Below, piece by piece: positions 1 to 5,653 of a stretch of 10,349 nucleotides of DNA. A program made the translations under genes and the position numbers. Numbering within the stretch: the first letter of the stretch is position 1; each line of letters begins with the position of its first letter. The notes under the pieces were generated by a model. That model was not told the origin of the DNA, did no database searches, and worked only from the letters and a program-made list of their open reading frames with translations. Source of the DNA: a bacterium (GTDB lineage Bacteria > Oederibacteriota > JAJYGY01); NCBI GenBank assembly GCA_021790555.1, contig JAJYGY010000296.1, forward strand, positions 1 through 10,349, written 5' to 3'.

Positions 1-80
1 ACCTCGTCGCCGTCCGCCTCCAGGGCCCGGGTGAGGGCCCTGCCGATCATGCCGCTTCCGCCCGCGATCAGTACCTTCAT
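1..80 (-). CDS. NAD(P)-binding epimerase/SDR-type protein, N-terminal fragment (3' end outside window)
   Basis: Only the first 26 codons are present. They read MKVLIAGGSGMIGRALTRAL followed by EADGDE: a beta strand, then a glycine-rich GGSGMIG loop (residues 7-13, GxxGxxG type) and a helix. This is the N-terminal dinucleotide-binding motif of extended short-chain dehydrogenases/epimerases; the IAGGSGMIG wording is typical of the TIGR01777/YfcH-like group, which is an inference from the motif alone. The ATG (78-80) follows the stop of the FecR-domain gene by 7 bases, and a GAGG ribosome-binding sequence overlaps that stop, so the two genes are very probably co-transcribed and translationally coupled. 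Substrate and exact subfamily cannot be judged from this fragment. Confidence 0.8.
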   Translation of the reverse strand, partial: MKVLIAGGSGMIGRALTRALEADGDE

Positions 81-87
81 TCCGTCC

Positions 88-1008
88 TCAGGGCTGTTCC
101 CCGCGCCTCTCCTTTTCCAGGCGGCGCCTTTCTTCGGGCCTCTTCCGCCCTTCCCCGCCCTGGCGGCGCCGCAGGGCCTCGCGCCGGCGCTCGGCCAGCC
201 GCTGGCGCAGGGTCCCGCGCCGCGATTCACGCAGCCTTCCCCTGGCGGCCCGGCGCTTCATCCAGCGCCGCAGCATGCGGCGGCGCAATTCCTGCATGGA
301 TTTGCGGCGCATTTGGCGCAGGCGCCGCAGGATCATCACGCGCTCCTCGTGCACCTTGCGGATCTGAAGCAGGCGCGCGCGCAGGGTCCGGATCTCGCCC
401 CGGGCCAGGCGCCGCAGCCGGCCGAAGCCGCGCGGCCCCGCCGAATCGGTCATGTCGGGCATCACGGCCACGTGGGCGCCGCGGGGGCCCTTCATCCAGA
501 CCTCTCCCTCGCCCACCTCCACCCGGGTCTCGGCGCCGGCCTCCACCTGGTACTGGGTGCTCTTCACCGCCACCACGGTGTTCTGGGTCTCCACGTTGAA
601 GCTGTCGCCCAGGGTCAGCTTGTCCACCACGGCGTTGAACAGGCCCTTGATCAGGCGCATCCGCACGGACTTGTGCCCCTGGGCGTCCAGGCTCATGCGG
701 CTCAGGACCAGCTGGGTGTTCTCCTCGATGCCCACGGTGCCCCGGTTGGAGACCAGCAGGCGGGCCCAGGCCCCCTGGCCGGTCCGGATGCTGTCGCCCT
801 GGCCCAGGATGAGGCCGTCGTAGGCCTCGCCGCTGTCCCCCTCCTCGGTGCGGTACCACACCCGGCCCTGGTGTTCCAGCACCGTGGCCGTCACCGAGAT
901 GGAAAGGTCCGCCGTGCCCGGCCCGGAATCGCCGGCCGCCATGGCCCGCCCCCCGGGAACCAGGGCCAGCAGGCCCGCCAGCAGGCAACCCAGAATCCCC
1001 GCCTTCAT
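88..1008 (-). CDS. Exported FecR-domain protein with arginine-rich C-terminal tail
   Basis: 306 aa. Residues 1-24 form a signal peptide (Lys2, hydrophobic core, likely AMA cleavage site), so the protein should enter the periplasm. Residues about 36-174 match the FecR-domain pattern: GDSIRTGQGAWARLLVSNRG at 71-90, then a GIEENTQLVLS strand, and a second half with FNVETQNTVVAVKSTQY at about 137-153 and EVGEGEVWMKG. Domains of this kind occur in sensor/anti-sigma and envelope-associated proteins. From about residue 198 to the end the chain is helical-looking and very basic: 40 Arg in 109 residues, with Glu scattered and no Asp. I recognise no domain there. The chosen ATG follows a strong GGAGGGAGC site; an in-frame ATG 12 codons upstream would lie over the predicted promoter and put 12 polar residues before the signal peptide. 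No FecA receptor or ECF sigma gene is visible nearby, so a role in iron signalling should not be assumed. The next gene, an epimerase, starts 7 bases after the stop. Confidence 0.85.
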   Translation of the reverse strand: MKAGILGCLLAGLLALVPGGRAMAAGDSGPGTADLSISVTATVLEHQGRVWYRTEEGDSGEAYDGLILGQGDSIRTGQGAWARLLVSNRGTVGIEENTQLVLSRMSLDAQGHKSVRMRLIKGLFNAVVDKLTLGDSFNVETQNTVVAVKSTQYQVEAGAETRVEVGEGEVWMKGPRGAHVAVMPDMTDSAGPRGFGRLRRLARGEIRTLRARLLQIRKVHEERVMILRRLRQMRRKSMQELRRRMLRRWMKRRAARGRLRESRRGTLRQRLAERRREALRRRQGGEGRKRPEERRRLEKERRGEQP

Positions 1009-1042
1009 GCTCCCTCCAGTCAGGTGGTCAAAATCCGCGGCC

Positions 1043-1072
1043 ATTCTAGGCCAGGCCCGGTCCGGAATCCAA
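1043..1072 (-). promoter_or_regulatory. Possible sigma-70-like promoter for the FecR/epimerase operon
   Basis: Reading the minus strand, TTGGAT (1067-1072) is followed after 18 bases by TAGAAT (1043-1048, five of six matches to TATAAT). Transcription would start near 1036, about 28 bases upstream of the ATG at 1008. It lies in the 73-base gap after the pyrophosphohydrolase gene, where no clean terminator is visible, so read-through from upstream is also possible. Weak -35 match. Confidence 0.35.
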
Positions 1073-1081
1073 CCACAAAAA

Positions 1082-1471
1082 TCAGGCCCGGCCCAGGATG
1101 GGCGCCAGGTTTGGCTTGAAGAAACCCGGACCCTTCATCACCTTGCCGTCCTCGCGCAGCACCGGCCGGCCGTCCGGCCCCAGCTTCGACATGTTGCTGC
1201 GGTGGATCTCCTCGAACACCTCCTTCAGCTTCCCGGCCATGCCGAAGGCGTGGGCCGTGCCGAAGACCAGGTAGAGCAGGTCCCCCAGGGCGTCGGCCAC
1301 CTCCACCAGGTCGTCGGCCCCGACGGCCTGCTTCAGCTCGTCCAGCTCCTCCTGCAGCAGGCGCAGGCGCAGTTCCTTGACGTCCCCGGGGATGTCGGTG
1401 GTGGGGCTTTGGCGCGTGTAGACCCCGAACTTCCCGTGGAACTCCCCCACCTGGGCGATGTGCCTGTCCAT
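1082..1471 (-). CDS. MazG/PRA-PH-like all-alpha nucleotide pyrophosphohydrolase
   Basis: 129 aa. It carries the metal-binding signature of all-alpha NTP pyrophosphatases: EELDE (residues 41-45, EExxE) followed by EVADALGD (57-64, supplying E57, D60 and D64). Enzymes of this superfamily hydrolyse nucleoside triphosphates, or phosphoribosyl-ATP in the case of HisE, to monophosphate and pyrophosphate. The later block HRSNMSKLG (90-98) and the REDGKVMKGPGFFKPN segment (106-121) are what I associate with the stand-alone bacterial MazG-like/PRA-PH (PF01503-type) group rather than HisE or two-domain MazG. A housecleaning role on non-canonical nucleotides is likely but the substrate is not shown. The start is well supported by GGGAGGCGGC just upstream of the ATG. 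The gene begins 27 bases beyond the terminator of the AbrB gene, so it needs its own promoter, which I could not identify with confidence. Confidence 0.88.
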   Translation of the reverse strand: MDRHIAQVGEFHGKFGVYTRQSPTTDIPGDVKELRLRLLQEELDELKQAVGADDLVEVADALGDLLYLVFGTAHAFGMAGKLKEVFEEIHRSNMSKLGPDGRPVLREDGKVMKGPGFFKPNLAPILGRA

Positions 1472-1497
1472 GCCGCCTCCCGAAAGAATGGAACCAT

Positions 1498-1527
1498 AAA
1501 AAAAGGCGACCCTCGCGGGGCGCCTTT
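1498..1527 (-). terminator. Rho-independent terminator of the AbrB-like gene
   Basis: On the minus strand AAAGGCG (1521-1527) pairs with CGCCTTT (1502-1508). The apical part can add three G-C pairs (CCC/GGG) around a tetraloop, and a run of seven T (1504 to 1498) follows. It lies just past the stop codon in either reading frame proposed for the AbrB-like gene (1559 or 1545). Confidence 0.85.
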
Positions 1528-1558
1528 GCCGTGATGGACCGCCGTCACTTCCTCTTTG

Positions 1559-1828
1559 TCACGAACCGGACGCCCGGCAGCCCCTTGAAGGCCTTGTCCT
1601 GGGACCGGTGGGATCGGTGAGGACGGCGGCGTACCCGCGGTCGCGGAAACGGCCCAGCCTGGCGCCCTTCAGGAAGCCCCGCATGGACTTGGGCTCGGGC
1701 ACGGGAACCACGGCGATATGGTCCCCGTATTTCACGATCTCCACCTTCTGGCCCGCCCGGATGCCGGTGGCCTGGCGGATTTCCTCGGGAATGACAACCT
1801 GGTACTTGCTCGAAACCGTCACCGTCAT
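1559..1828 (-). CDS. AbrB/MazE-type DNA-binding protein, 3' end probably frameshifted
   Basis: 89 aa as read. Residues 1-44 are a classic SpoVT/AbrB swapped-hairpin domain: VTVSSKYQVVIPEEIRQATG, then IRAGQKVEIVKYGDHIAVVPV. The following PEPKSMRGFLKGA (residues 44-56) resembles the tail of MazE/VapB-like antitoxins that bind a toxin partner. The ATG at 1828 is chosen over one 13 codons upstream because it has a GGGGGAG site and because the predicted promoter runs through the upstream start. The last 14 or so codons in this frame show atypical third positions, whereas the -1 frame from about 1601-1603 gives QDKAFKGLPGVRFVTKRK with nearly all G/C third positions and stops at 1545. A single missing base in the GGG/CCC at 1601-1603 would yield a 94-aa protein. 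No toxin gene (PIN or MazF type) lies next to it: a terminator follows directly. It may be a lone transcription regulator or an orphan antitoxin. Confidence 0.8.
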   Translation of the reverse strand: MTVTVSSKYQVVIPEEIRQATGIRAGQKVEIVKYGDHIAVVPVPEPKSMRGFLKGARLGRFRDRGYAAVLTDPTGPRTRPSRGCRASGS

Positions 1829-1854
1829 GGCTCCCCCGGAAAAGGACACGTTCA

Positions 1855-1883
1855 ACGATAGGGTCATCGATCCGGGATGTCAA
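1855..1883 (-). promoter_or_regulatory. Sigma-70-like promoter of the AbrB-like gene with possible repeat operator
   Basis: On the minus strand a perfect TTGACA (1878-1883) is followed after exactly 17 bases by TATCGT (1855-1860). Start of transcription would be near 1848, about 20 bases before the ATG at 1828. Two near-identical octamers in direct orientation, ATCGATGA (1864-1871) and ATCGTTGA (1852-1859), lie 12 bases apart over the spacer and -10 element. Because AbrB-type antitoxins commonly repress their own promoters, these could be the operator; that part is inference. Confidence 0.65.
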
Positions 1884-1907
1884 GGGCCGGCCCCGGGGTG
1901 GTGAAAC

Positions 1908-1942
1908 AAAAAAGGCGTCCCGGAGGAACATCCCGGAACGCC
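1908..1942 (-). terminator. Rho-independent terminator of the unknown two-gene unit
   Basis: On the minus strand GGCGTTCCGG (1933-1942) pairs with CCGGGACGCC (1914-1923): ten pairs including one G-U, with a nine-base loop, followed by six T (1913 to 1908). It lies about 32 bases after the stop of the 86-aa gene and just upstream of the AbrB promoter, so it separates the two transcription units. Confidence 0.88.
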
Positions 1943-1974
1943 CTTTGCCCTGCCGGATCTTTTGGACCATCGCT

Positions 1975-2235
1975 TCAAGCCAACACGTTCTCCTCTTCCG
2001 TCAAGGGGGTCATCCATCCCTTGAACAAACCGCTCTCCTCGTCCACCTGGATCAGCAACCTACGGCCCTTTCCCACCGCCGCGCCATAGGCGAACAGGAA
2101 ATCCTTGTCCATGACCTTGCTTTTGGGATCGGGAAGCTTTCCTTCGAGTACGGGGCTGCCATGTGGCACCGTCGCCGGATGGTAAAACCCGCTCAACAGG
2201 CCCCTTCCATGGTTTTCAACCTTGATGAATTTCAT
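1975..2235 (-). CDS. Small protein of unknown function (86 aa)
   Basis: I do not recognise this family. The 86-residue product begins MKFIKVENHGRG, has no signal peptide or membrane segment, and looks like a small soluble alpha/beta or beta-rich protein: alternating hydrophobics in RRLLIQVDEESGLFKGW (residues 58-74), several Gly/Pro turns, and an acidic C-terminus (TEEENVLA). The start is firm: GGGGAGG lies 5 bases before the ATG, and the ATG overlaps the stop of the upstream membrane-protein gene as ATGA. The tight coupling suggests that the two products work together or are made in a fixed ratio. A good terminator follows. GC content is visibly lower than in ppdK and glyS, which fits accessory or fast-evolving DNA. 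Confidence 0.75.
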   Translation of the reverse strand: MKFIKVENHGRGLLSGFYHPATVPHGSPVLEGKLPDPKSKVMDKDFLFAYGAAVGKGRRLLIQVDEESGLFKGWMTPLTEEENVLA

Positions 2236-2762
2236 CTTTTCCTCCCCGGGACGCCTTGGAGGGTCACCGCCGCCGCCATTTCAAGCAAAGAATACACCCT
2301 GGAACGGCCCAGCGCAAGGCTTCTCCCGGTGGACATGCTTCCCGGCGTCTCCAAAACCCAATCGACAAAATCGCGAAGGCCTCTCCAGGCAATTCCGACC
2401 TGGTTAACCCGGCCGTAGTGGAGGGTCAACAATTCCAATTGGTTGTCGCTGAAGGTGGAAATCAGGAAACTCCTGTCTGTCTCCCAAAAATGGCTGGATG
2501 TCACCGGAGCGCGAAGGCTTTGCAGCGAGGGAAAAAGACCCCCCGATCCCGCTCTTTCATCCCGGTAAACCGCCTGGAGGTCGGCCTGAAACGAAGCCAG
2601 CTTCCCGATATTCCAGCGGACCTCGCTCTGAATGGCCGATGAAAGCCGTTCACGTTCCTTCCCGCGTTCCCTCAGCCTCAGTCCCCACGCGGCTCCCTGG
2701 GAAAAAACAGCCCCCGCCAGGCCTCCGGAAACAAAATTGACCCACACCGACATCTCGCCCAT
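2232..2762 (-). CDS. Membrane-anchored protein of unknown function (about 176 aa)
   Basis: I do not recognise this family. From the chosen start (MGEMSVWV) the protein has one hydrophobic stretch at about residues 6-28 (VWVNFVSGGLAGAVFSQGAA and onward), then a charged, helix-prone segment (RLRERGKERERLSSAIQSEV), an EVRWN motif, and a mostly helical remainder with an aromatic LLTLHYGRVNQV block. This layout, one N-terminal membrane helix followed by a cytosolic-looking helical domain with a Glu-x-x-x-Asn pattern, recalls many uncharacterised bacterial small membrane proteins; that is only a resemblance. Four in-frame ATGs exist (2801, 2771, 2762, 2753). The one at 2762 is chosen because GAAGGA sits 9 bases upstream; 2753 is the next best. 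The ppdK stop is about 42 bases upstream with no terminator between, so read-through from ppdK is possible. The stop overlaps the next start (ATGA). Confidence 0.7.
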   Translation of the reverse strand: MGEMSVWVNFVSGGLAGAVFSQGAAWGLRLRERGKERERLSSAIQSEVRWNIGKLASFQADLQAVYRDERAGSGGLFPSLQSLRAPVTSSHFWETDRSFLISTFSDNQLELLTLHYGRVNQVGIAWRGLRDFVDWVLETPGSMSTGRSLALGRSRVYSLLEMAAAVTLQGVPGRKR

Positions 2763-2804
2763 GGAGTCCATCCTTCCCGGAAAGCCCGGCGAAAGCCCCA
2801 TCCC

Positions 2805-5516
2805 CTACTTCTTCTTCGCCTCCACGGCGGCCTGGGCGGCGGCCAGGCGGGCGATGGGCACGCGGTAGGGCGAACAGGACACGTAGTTCATCCCCGCGGC
2901 CACGCAGAACTTCACGCTCTTGGCCTCGCCCCCGTGCTCGCCGCAGATGCCCACCTTCAGGTCCTTGCGCACCGAACGGCCCTTGGCGATGCCCATCTGC
3001 ACCAGCTGCCCCACGCCGGACTGGTCCAGGCTCTGGAAGGGATCGTCCCGGAAGATGGCCTTGCCCCCCTCCTTCTCGCTCATCACGTAGGCCGGCAGGA
3101 ACCGGCCCGCGTCGTCGCGGGAGAGGCCCAGGGTCATCTGGGTGAGGTCGTTGGTGCCGAAGCTGAAGAACTCGGCCACCCCGGCGATCTGGTCGGCCAG
3201 CAGGGCCGCCCGGGGGATCTCGATCATCGTGCCGATCATGTAGGACACCTTGGAGCCGGCCTTCCTGATCAGGTCGTCGGCGATGGCCTTGGCCTGGTCC
3301 TTGAGGATCTGCAGCTCCTTGCGGTCCATGGTCAGCGGGATCATGATCTCGGGCAGCACCTTGACCCCCTGCTTGGCCACCTGGATGGCGGCCTGGATGA
3401 TGGCCGTCACCTGCATGTCCAGGATTTCAGGGTAGGTGATGCACAGGCGGCAGCCGCGGTGGCCCAGCATGGGGTTGGACTCGTGCAGCTGCTCGCAGCG
3501 GTGCCAGATGGCCTGGGTGGAAAGCCCGGTGATGTCGGAAAGCTTCTTCACCCCGGCCTCGTCCTTGGGCGTGAACTCGTGCAGGGGCGGGTCGATCAGG
3601 CGGATGGTGACGGGCTTGCCGTTCATGGCCTTGAAGATGCCGGCGAAGTCGTCGCGCTGGATGGGCAGCAGCTTGGCCAGGGCCTTCTTGCGGGCCTCCA
3701 GCGTCTCGGCCACGATCATCTCCTGGATGGCCAGGCGGCGCTCCTCGGTGTCGAAGAACATGTGCTCGGTGCGGCACAGCCCGATGCCCTCGGCGCCCAT
3801 CTTGACCGCGTTCTCGGCGTCGTCGGGGGTGTCGGCGTTGGGGCGCCCCTTGATGGTGCGAAGCTCGTCGGCCCAGCCCATCAGGGTGTGGTAGGAGGCC
3901 GGCAGCTCGGGCTTCTTCAGGGGCAGCTCGCCCAGGTAGACCTCGCCGGCGGAGCCGTCCAGGGTGAGGAAGTCGCCCTCCTTCACCGTCTTGCCGGCCA
4001 CCTGCATGGAATTCCCGGAAATGTTGAGGGCCTCGCAGCCCACCACGCAGCACTTGCCCCAGCCGCGGGCCACCACGGCCGCGTGGCTGGTCTTGCCGCC
4101 CGTGGCCGTCAAGATGCCCTGGGCCGCGTGCATGCCGCCCACGTCCTCGGGGCTGGTCTCGCGGCGCACCAAAATGACCTTCTTGCCCTTGGCGGCCCAG
4201 GCCTCGGCGTCGGCCGCGGTGAACACCACCTGCCCGCAGGCCGCGCCCGGCACGGCGTTGATGCCCGTGGCCACCCGCGCCTCGGCCAGCTTCTGCTTGC
4301 CGGCGGAGGGGTCGATGACGGGGTAGAAGAGGCGCTCGATGTCCTCGCTGCTGATGCGCGACACGGCGTCGGCCTTGGAGATGAGCTTCTCCTTCACCAG
4401 GTCCGTGGCGATGCGGAAGGTGGCCGCCGGCGAGCGCTTGCCGGTGCGGCACTGCAGCATGTAGAGCTTCTCCTCCTCGATGGTGAACTCGAGGTCCTGC
4501 ATGTCCTTGTAGTGCTTCTCCAGGGTCAGGCGCACCTGGCAGAGCTGCTTGTAGGCCTTGGGCAGGCGCTTCTCAAGCTCGATGAGCTTCATGGGGGTGC
4601 GGATGCCGGCCACCACGTCCTCGCCCTGGGCGTTGATGAGGCAGTCGCCGTAGAAGGTGTTCTCGCCGTTGTTGGGGTCGCGGGTGAAGCACACGCCCGT
4701 GCCCGACGTCTCTCCCTTGTTGCCGAACACCATCTGCACCACGTTGACGGCCGTGCCCTTCAGGTCGGTGATCTTCTCCACGCGGCGGTAGGTGACGGCC
4801 TTTTCGGCCTCCCAGGAGCCGAACACGGCCTTGATGGCGCCCCACAGCTGCTCCTTGGGGTCCTGGGGGAATTCCTGGCCCTTCATGTTCTTCTTGTAGA
4901 ATTCCTTGTATTCCTGGCACAGCTTCTTCAGCGGCTCGGCCGGGATCTCCGGGTCGGTCTTGACGCCCAGGCGGCGCTTGACGTCGTGCAGCATTTCCTC
5001 CATGGGCTCCTTGGAAAGCCCCATGGCCGTGGTGGAATACATCTGGATGAAGCGGCGGTAGGCGTCGTAGGCGAAGCGGGGGTTGCCGGTCTTCTTGGCC
5101 AGGCCCTCCACGCTCCTGTCGTTCAGGCCCAGGTTGAGGATGGTCTCCATCATGCCGGGCATGGACCGGGCCGCGCCCGAGCGCACCGACACCAGCAGGG
5201 GGTCGGCCGGGTCGCCCAGCTTCTTGCCCGTGGCCTTCTCCAGGATCTCCAGGTTCTTGAGGGTCTCGGCCTCCATGCCCGAGGGGAACTTGCGGCCCAG
5301 GTTGTAGTACTCGGCGCAGGCGTCGATGGTGATGGTGAAGCCCGCCGGCACGGGCAGGCCGATGCGGCTCATCTCATGCAGGCCCTGGCCCTTGCCGCCC
5401 AGCACGTCCTTGCTCAGCCCCGCGCCCTCGGCCTTGCCGGCCCCGAAGAAGTAGACCCACTTTTTGGACTTGCCGGCCTTGGCCCCGGACTTTTTCGCCG
5501 CTTTTTTGGCTGCCAT
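2805..5516 (-). CDS. ppdK: Pyruvate, phosphate dikinase
   Basis: 903 aa. The cytoplasmic enzyme catalyses ATP + pyruvate + phosphate to and from AMP + PEP + PPi, serving gluconeogenesis or PPi-dependent glycolysis. Domain order is complete. The N-terminal ATP-grasp part carries VRSGAARSMPGMMETILNLG (111-130) and the GTGVCFTRDPNNGEN segment. The swivelling phosphohistidine domain has TGGKTSHAAVVARG with catalytic His478. The C-terminal PEP/pyruvate TIM barrel has GTNDLTQ (787-793) and CGEHGG with the acid/base Cys858. The end, YVSCSPYRVPIARLAAAQAA, is typical. Length is slightly above the usual 870-880 because of a Lys/Ala-rich leader (residues 2-19) and about five extra residues in the loop after FLPAYV. 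AGGAG seven bases before the ATG fixes the start; no other ATG, GTG or TTG lies between it and the conserved region, so the leader is translated. It lies 137 bases after glyS with no terminator between, so it may be partly co-transcribed. No neighbouring PPDK regulatory protein gene is seen. Confidence 0.98.
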   Translation of the reverse strand: MAAKKAAKKSGAKAGKSKKWVYFFGAGKAEGAGLSKDVLGGKGQGLHEMSRIGLPVPAGFTITIDACAEYYNLGRKFPSGMEAETLKNLEILEKATGKKLGDPADPLLVSVRSGAARSMPGMMETILNLGLNDRSVEGLAKKTGNPRFAYDAYRRFIQMYSTTAMGLSKEPMEEMLHDVKRRLGVKTDPEIPAEPLKKLCQEYKEFYKKNMKGQEFPQDPKEQLWGAIKAVFGSWEAEKAVTYRRVEKITDLKGTAVNVVQMVFGNKGETSGTGVCFTRDPNNGENTFYGDCLINAQGEDVVAGIRTPMKLIELEKRLPKAYKQLCQVRLTLEKHYKDMQDLEFTIEEEKLYMLQCRTGKRSPAATFRIATDLVKEKLISKADAVSRISSEDIERLFYPVIDPSAGKQKLAEARVATGINAVPGAACGQVVFTAADAEAWAAKGKKVILVRRETSPEDVGGMHAAQGILTATGGKTSHAAVVARGWGKCCVVGCEALNISGNSMQVAGKTVKEGDFLTLDGSAGEVYLGELPLKKPELPASYHTLMGWADELRTIKGRPNADTPDDAENAVKMGAEGIGLCRTEHMFFDTEERRLAIQEMIVAETLEARKKALAKLLPIQRDDFAGIFKAMNGKPVTIRLIDPPLHEFTPKDEAGVKKLSDITGLSTQAIWHRCEQLHESNPMLGHRGCRLCITYPEILDMQVTAIIQAAIQVAKQGVKVLPEIMIPLTMDRKELQILKDQAKAIADDLIRKAGSKVSYMIGTMIEIPRAALLADQIAGVAEFFSFGTNDLTQMTLGLSRDDAGRFLPAYVMSEKEGGKAIFRDDPFQSLDQSGVGQLVQMGIAKGRSVRKDLKVGICGEHGGEAKSVKFCVAAGMNYVSCSPYRVPIARLAAAQAAVEAKKK

Positions 5517-5555
5517 GTGCTTTCTCCTGAAATGAAAGGGATCAATCAAACAACC

Positions 5556-5598
5556 GGATGGAACTTCCTCCTTTGGCGGGATGGAATCGATCCATCCC
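5556..5598. repeat. Perfect 8-bp inverted repeat with a nearby direct copy, upstream of ppdK
   Basis: GGGATGGA (5578-5585) and TCCATCCC (5591-5598) are exact inverted repeats around a five-base ATCGA centre. GGATGGAA recurs in direct orientation at 5556-5563 and 5579-5586. There is no T-run on either side, so this is not a terminator. It sits 62-82 bases upstream of the ppdK ATG, in the leader or promoter zone, and could be a regulator operator or an RNA hairpin. The rest of the 137-base glyS-ppdK gap shows no convincing promoter. Confidence 0.5.
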
Positions 5599-5653
5599 CG
5601 GATTACACCGCTTTCCCACTTCTTTTTCTTTGATGCCGGTCAACTTTCTCCGC

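Noticed and set aside
88..1008. Lipoprotein signal in the FecR-domain protein (ILGC near the N-terminus)
   Set aside because: The Cys is at residue 8, too close to the start for a normal lipobox; the later AMA site fits signal peptidase I.
1060..1110. Terminator at the end of the pyrophosphohydrolase gene
   Set aside because: A GCCCA/TGGGC stem and a TTTTT run are present, but they are separated by about ten bases including the stop codon, so the structure is not a clean intrinsic terminator.
31..1119. 362-codon plus-strand frame opposite the FecR-domain gene
   Set aside because: His/Ala/Pro/Gly-rich antisense of the Arg-rich tail and FecR domain; no ribosome-binding site or recognisable motif.
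1545..1970. 141-codon minus-strand frame overlapping the AbrB gene as an independent gene
   Set aside because: Its upstream part runs through the terminator, promoter and AbrB domain in the wrong frame. Only its last 20 or so codons look coding-like, which is better explained by a frameshift in the AbrB gene.
2934..5633. 899-codon open frame on the plus strand opposite ppdK
   Set aside because: It is a shadow of high-GC coding: rich in His, Gly, Leu, Ala and Val with no family motif, and it opposes a fully recognisable dikinase frame.
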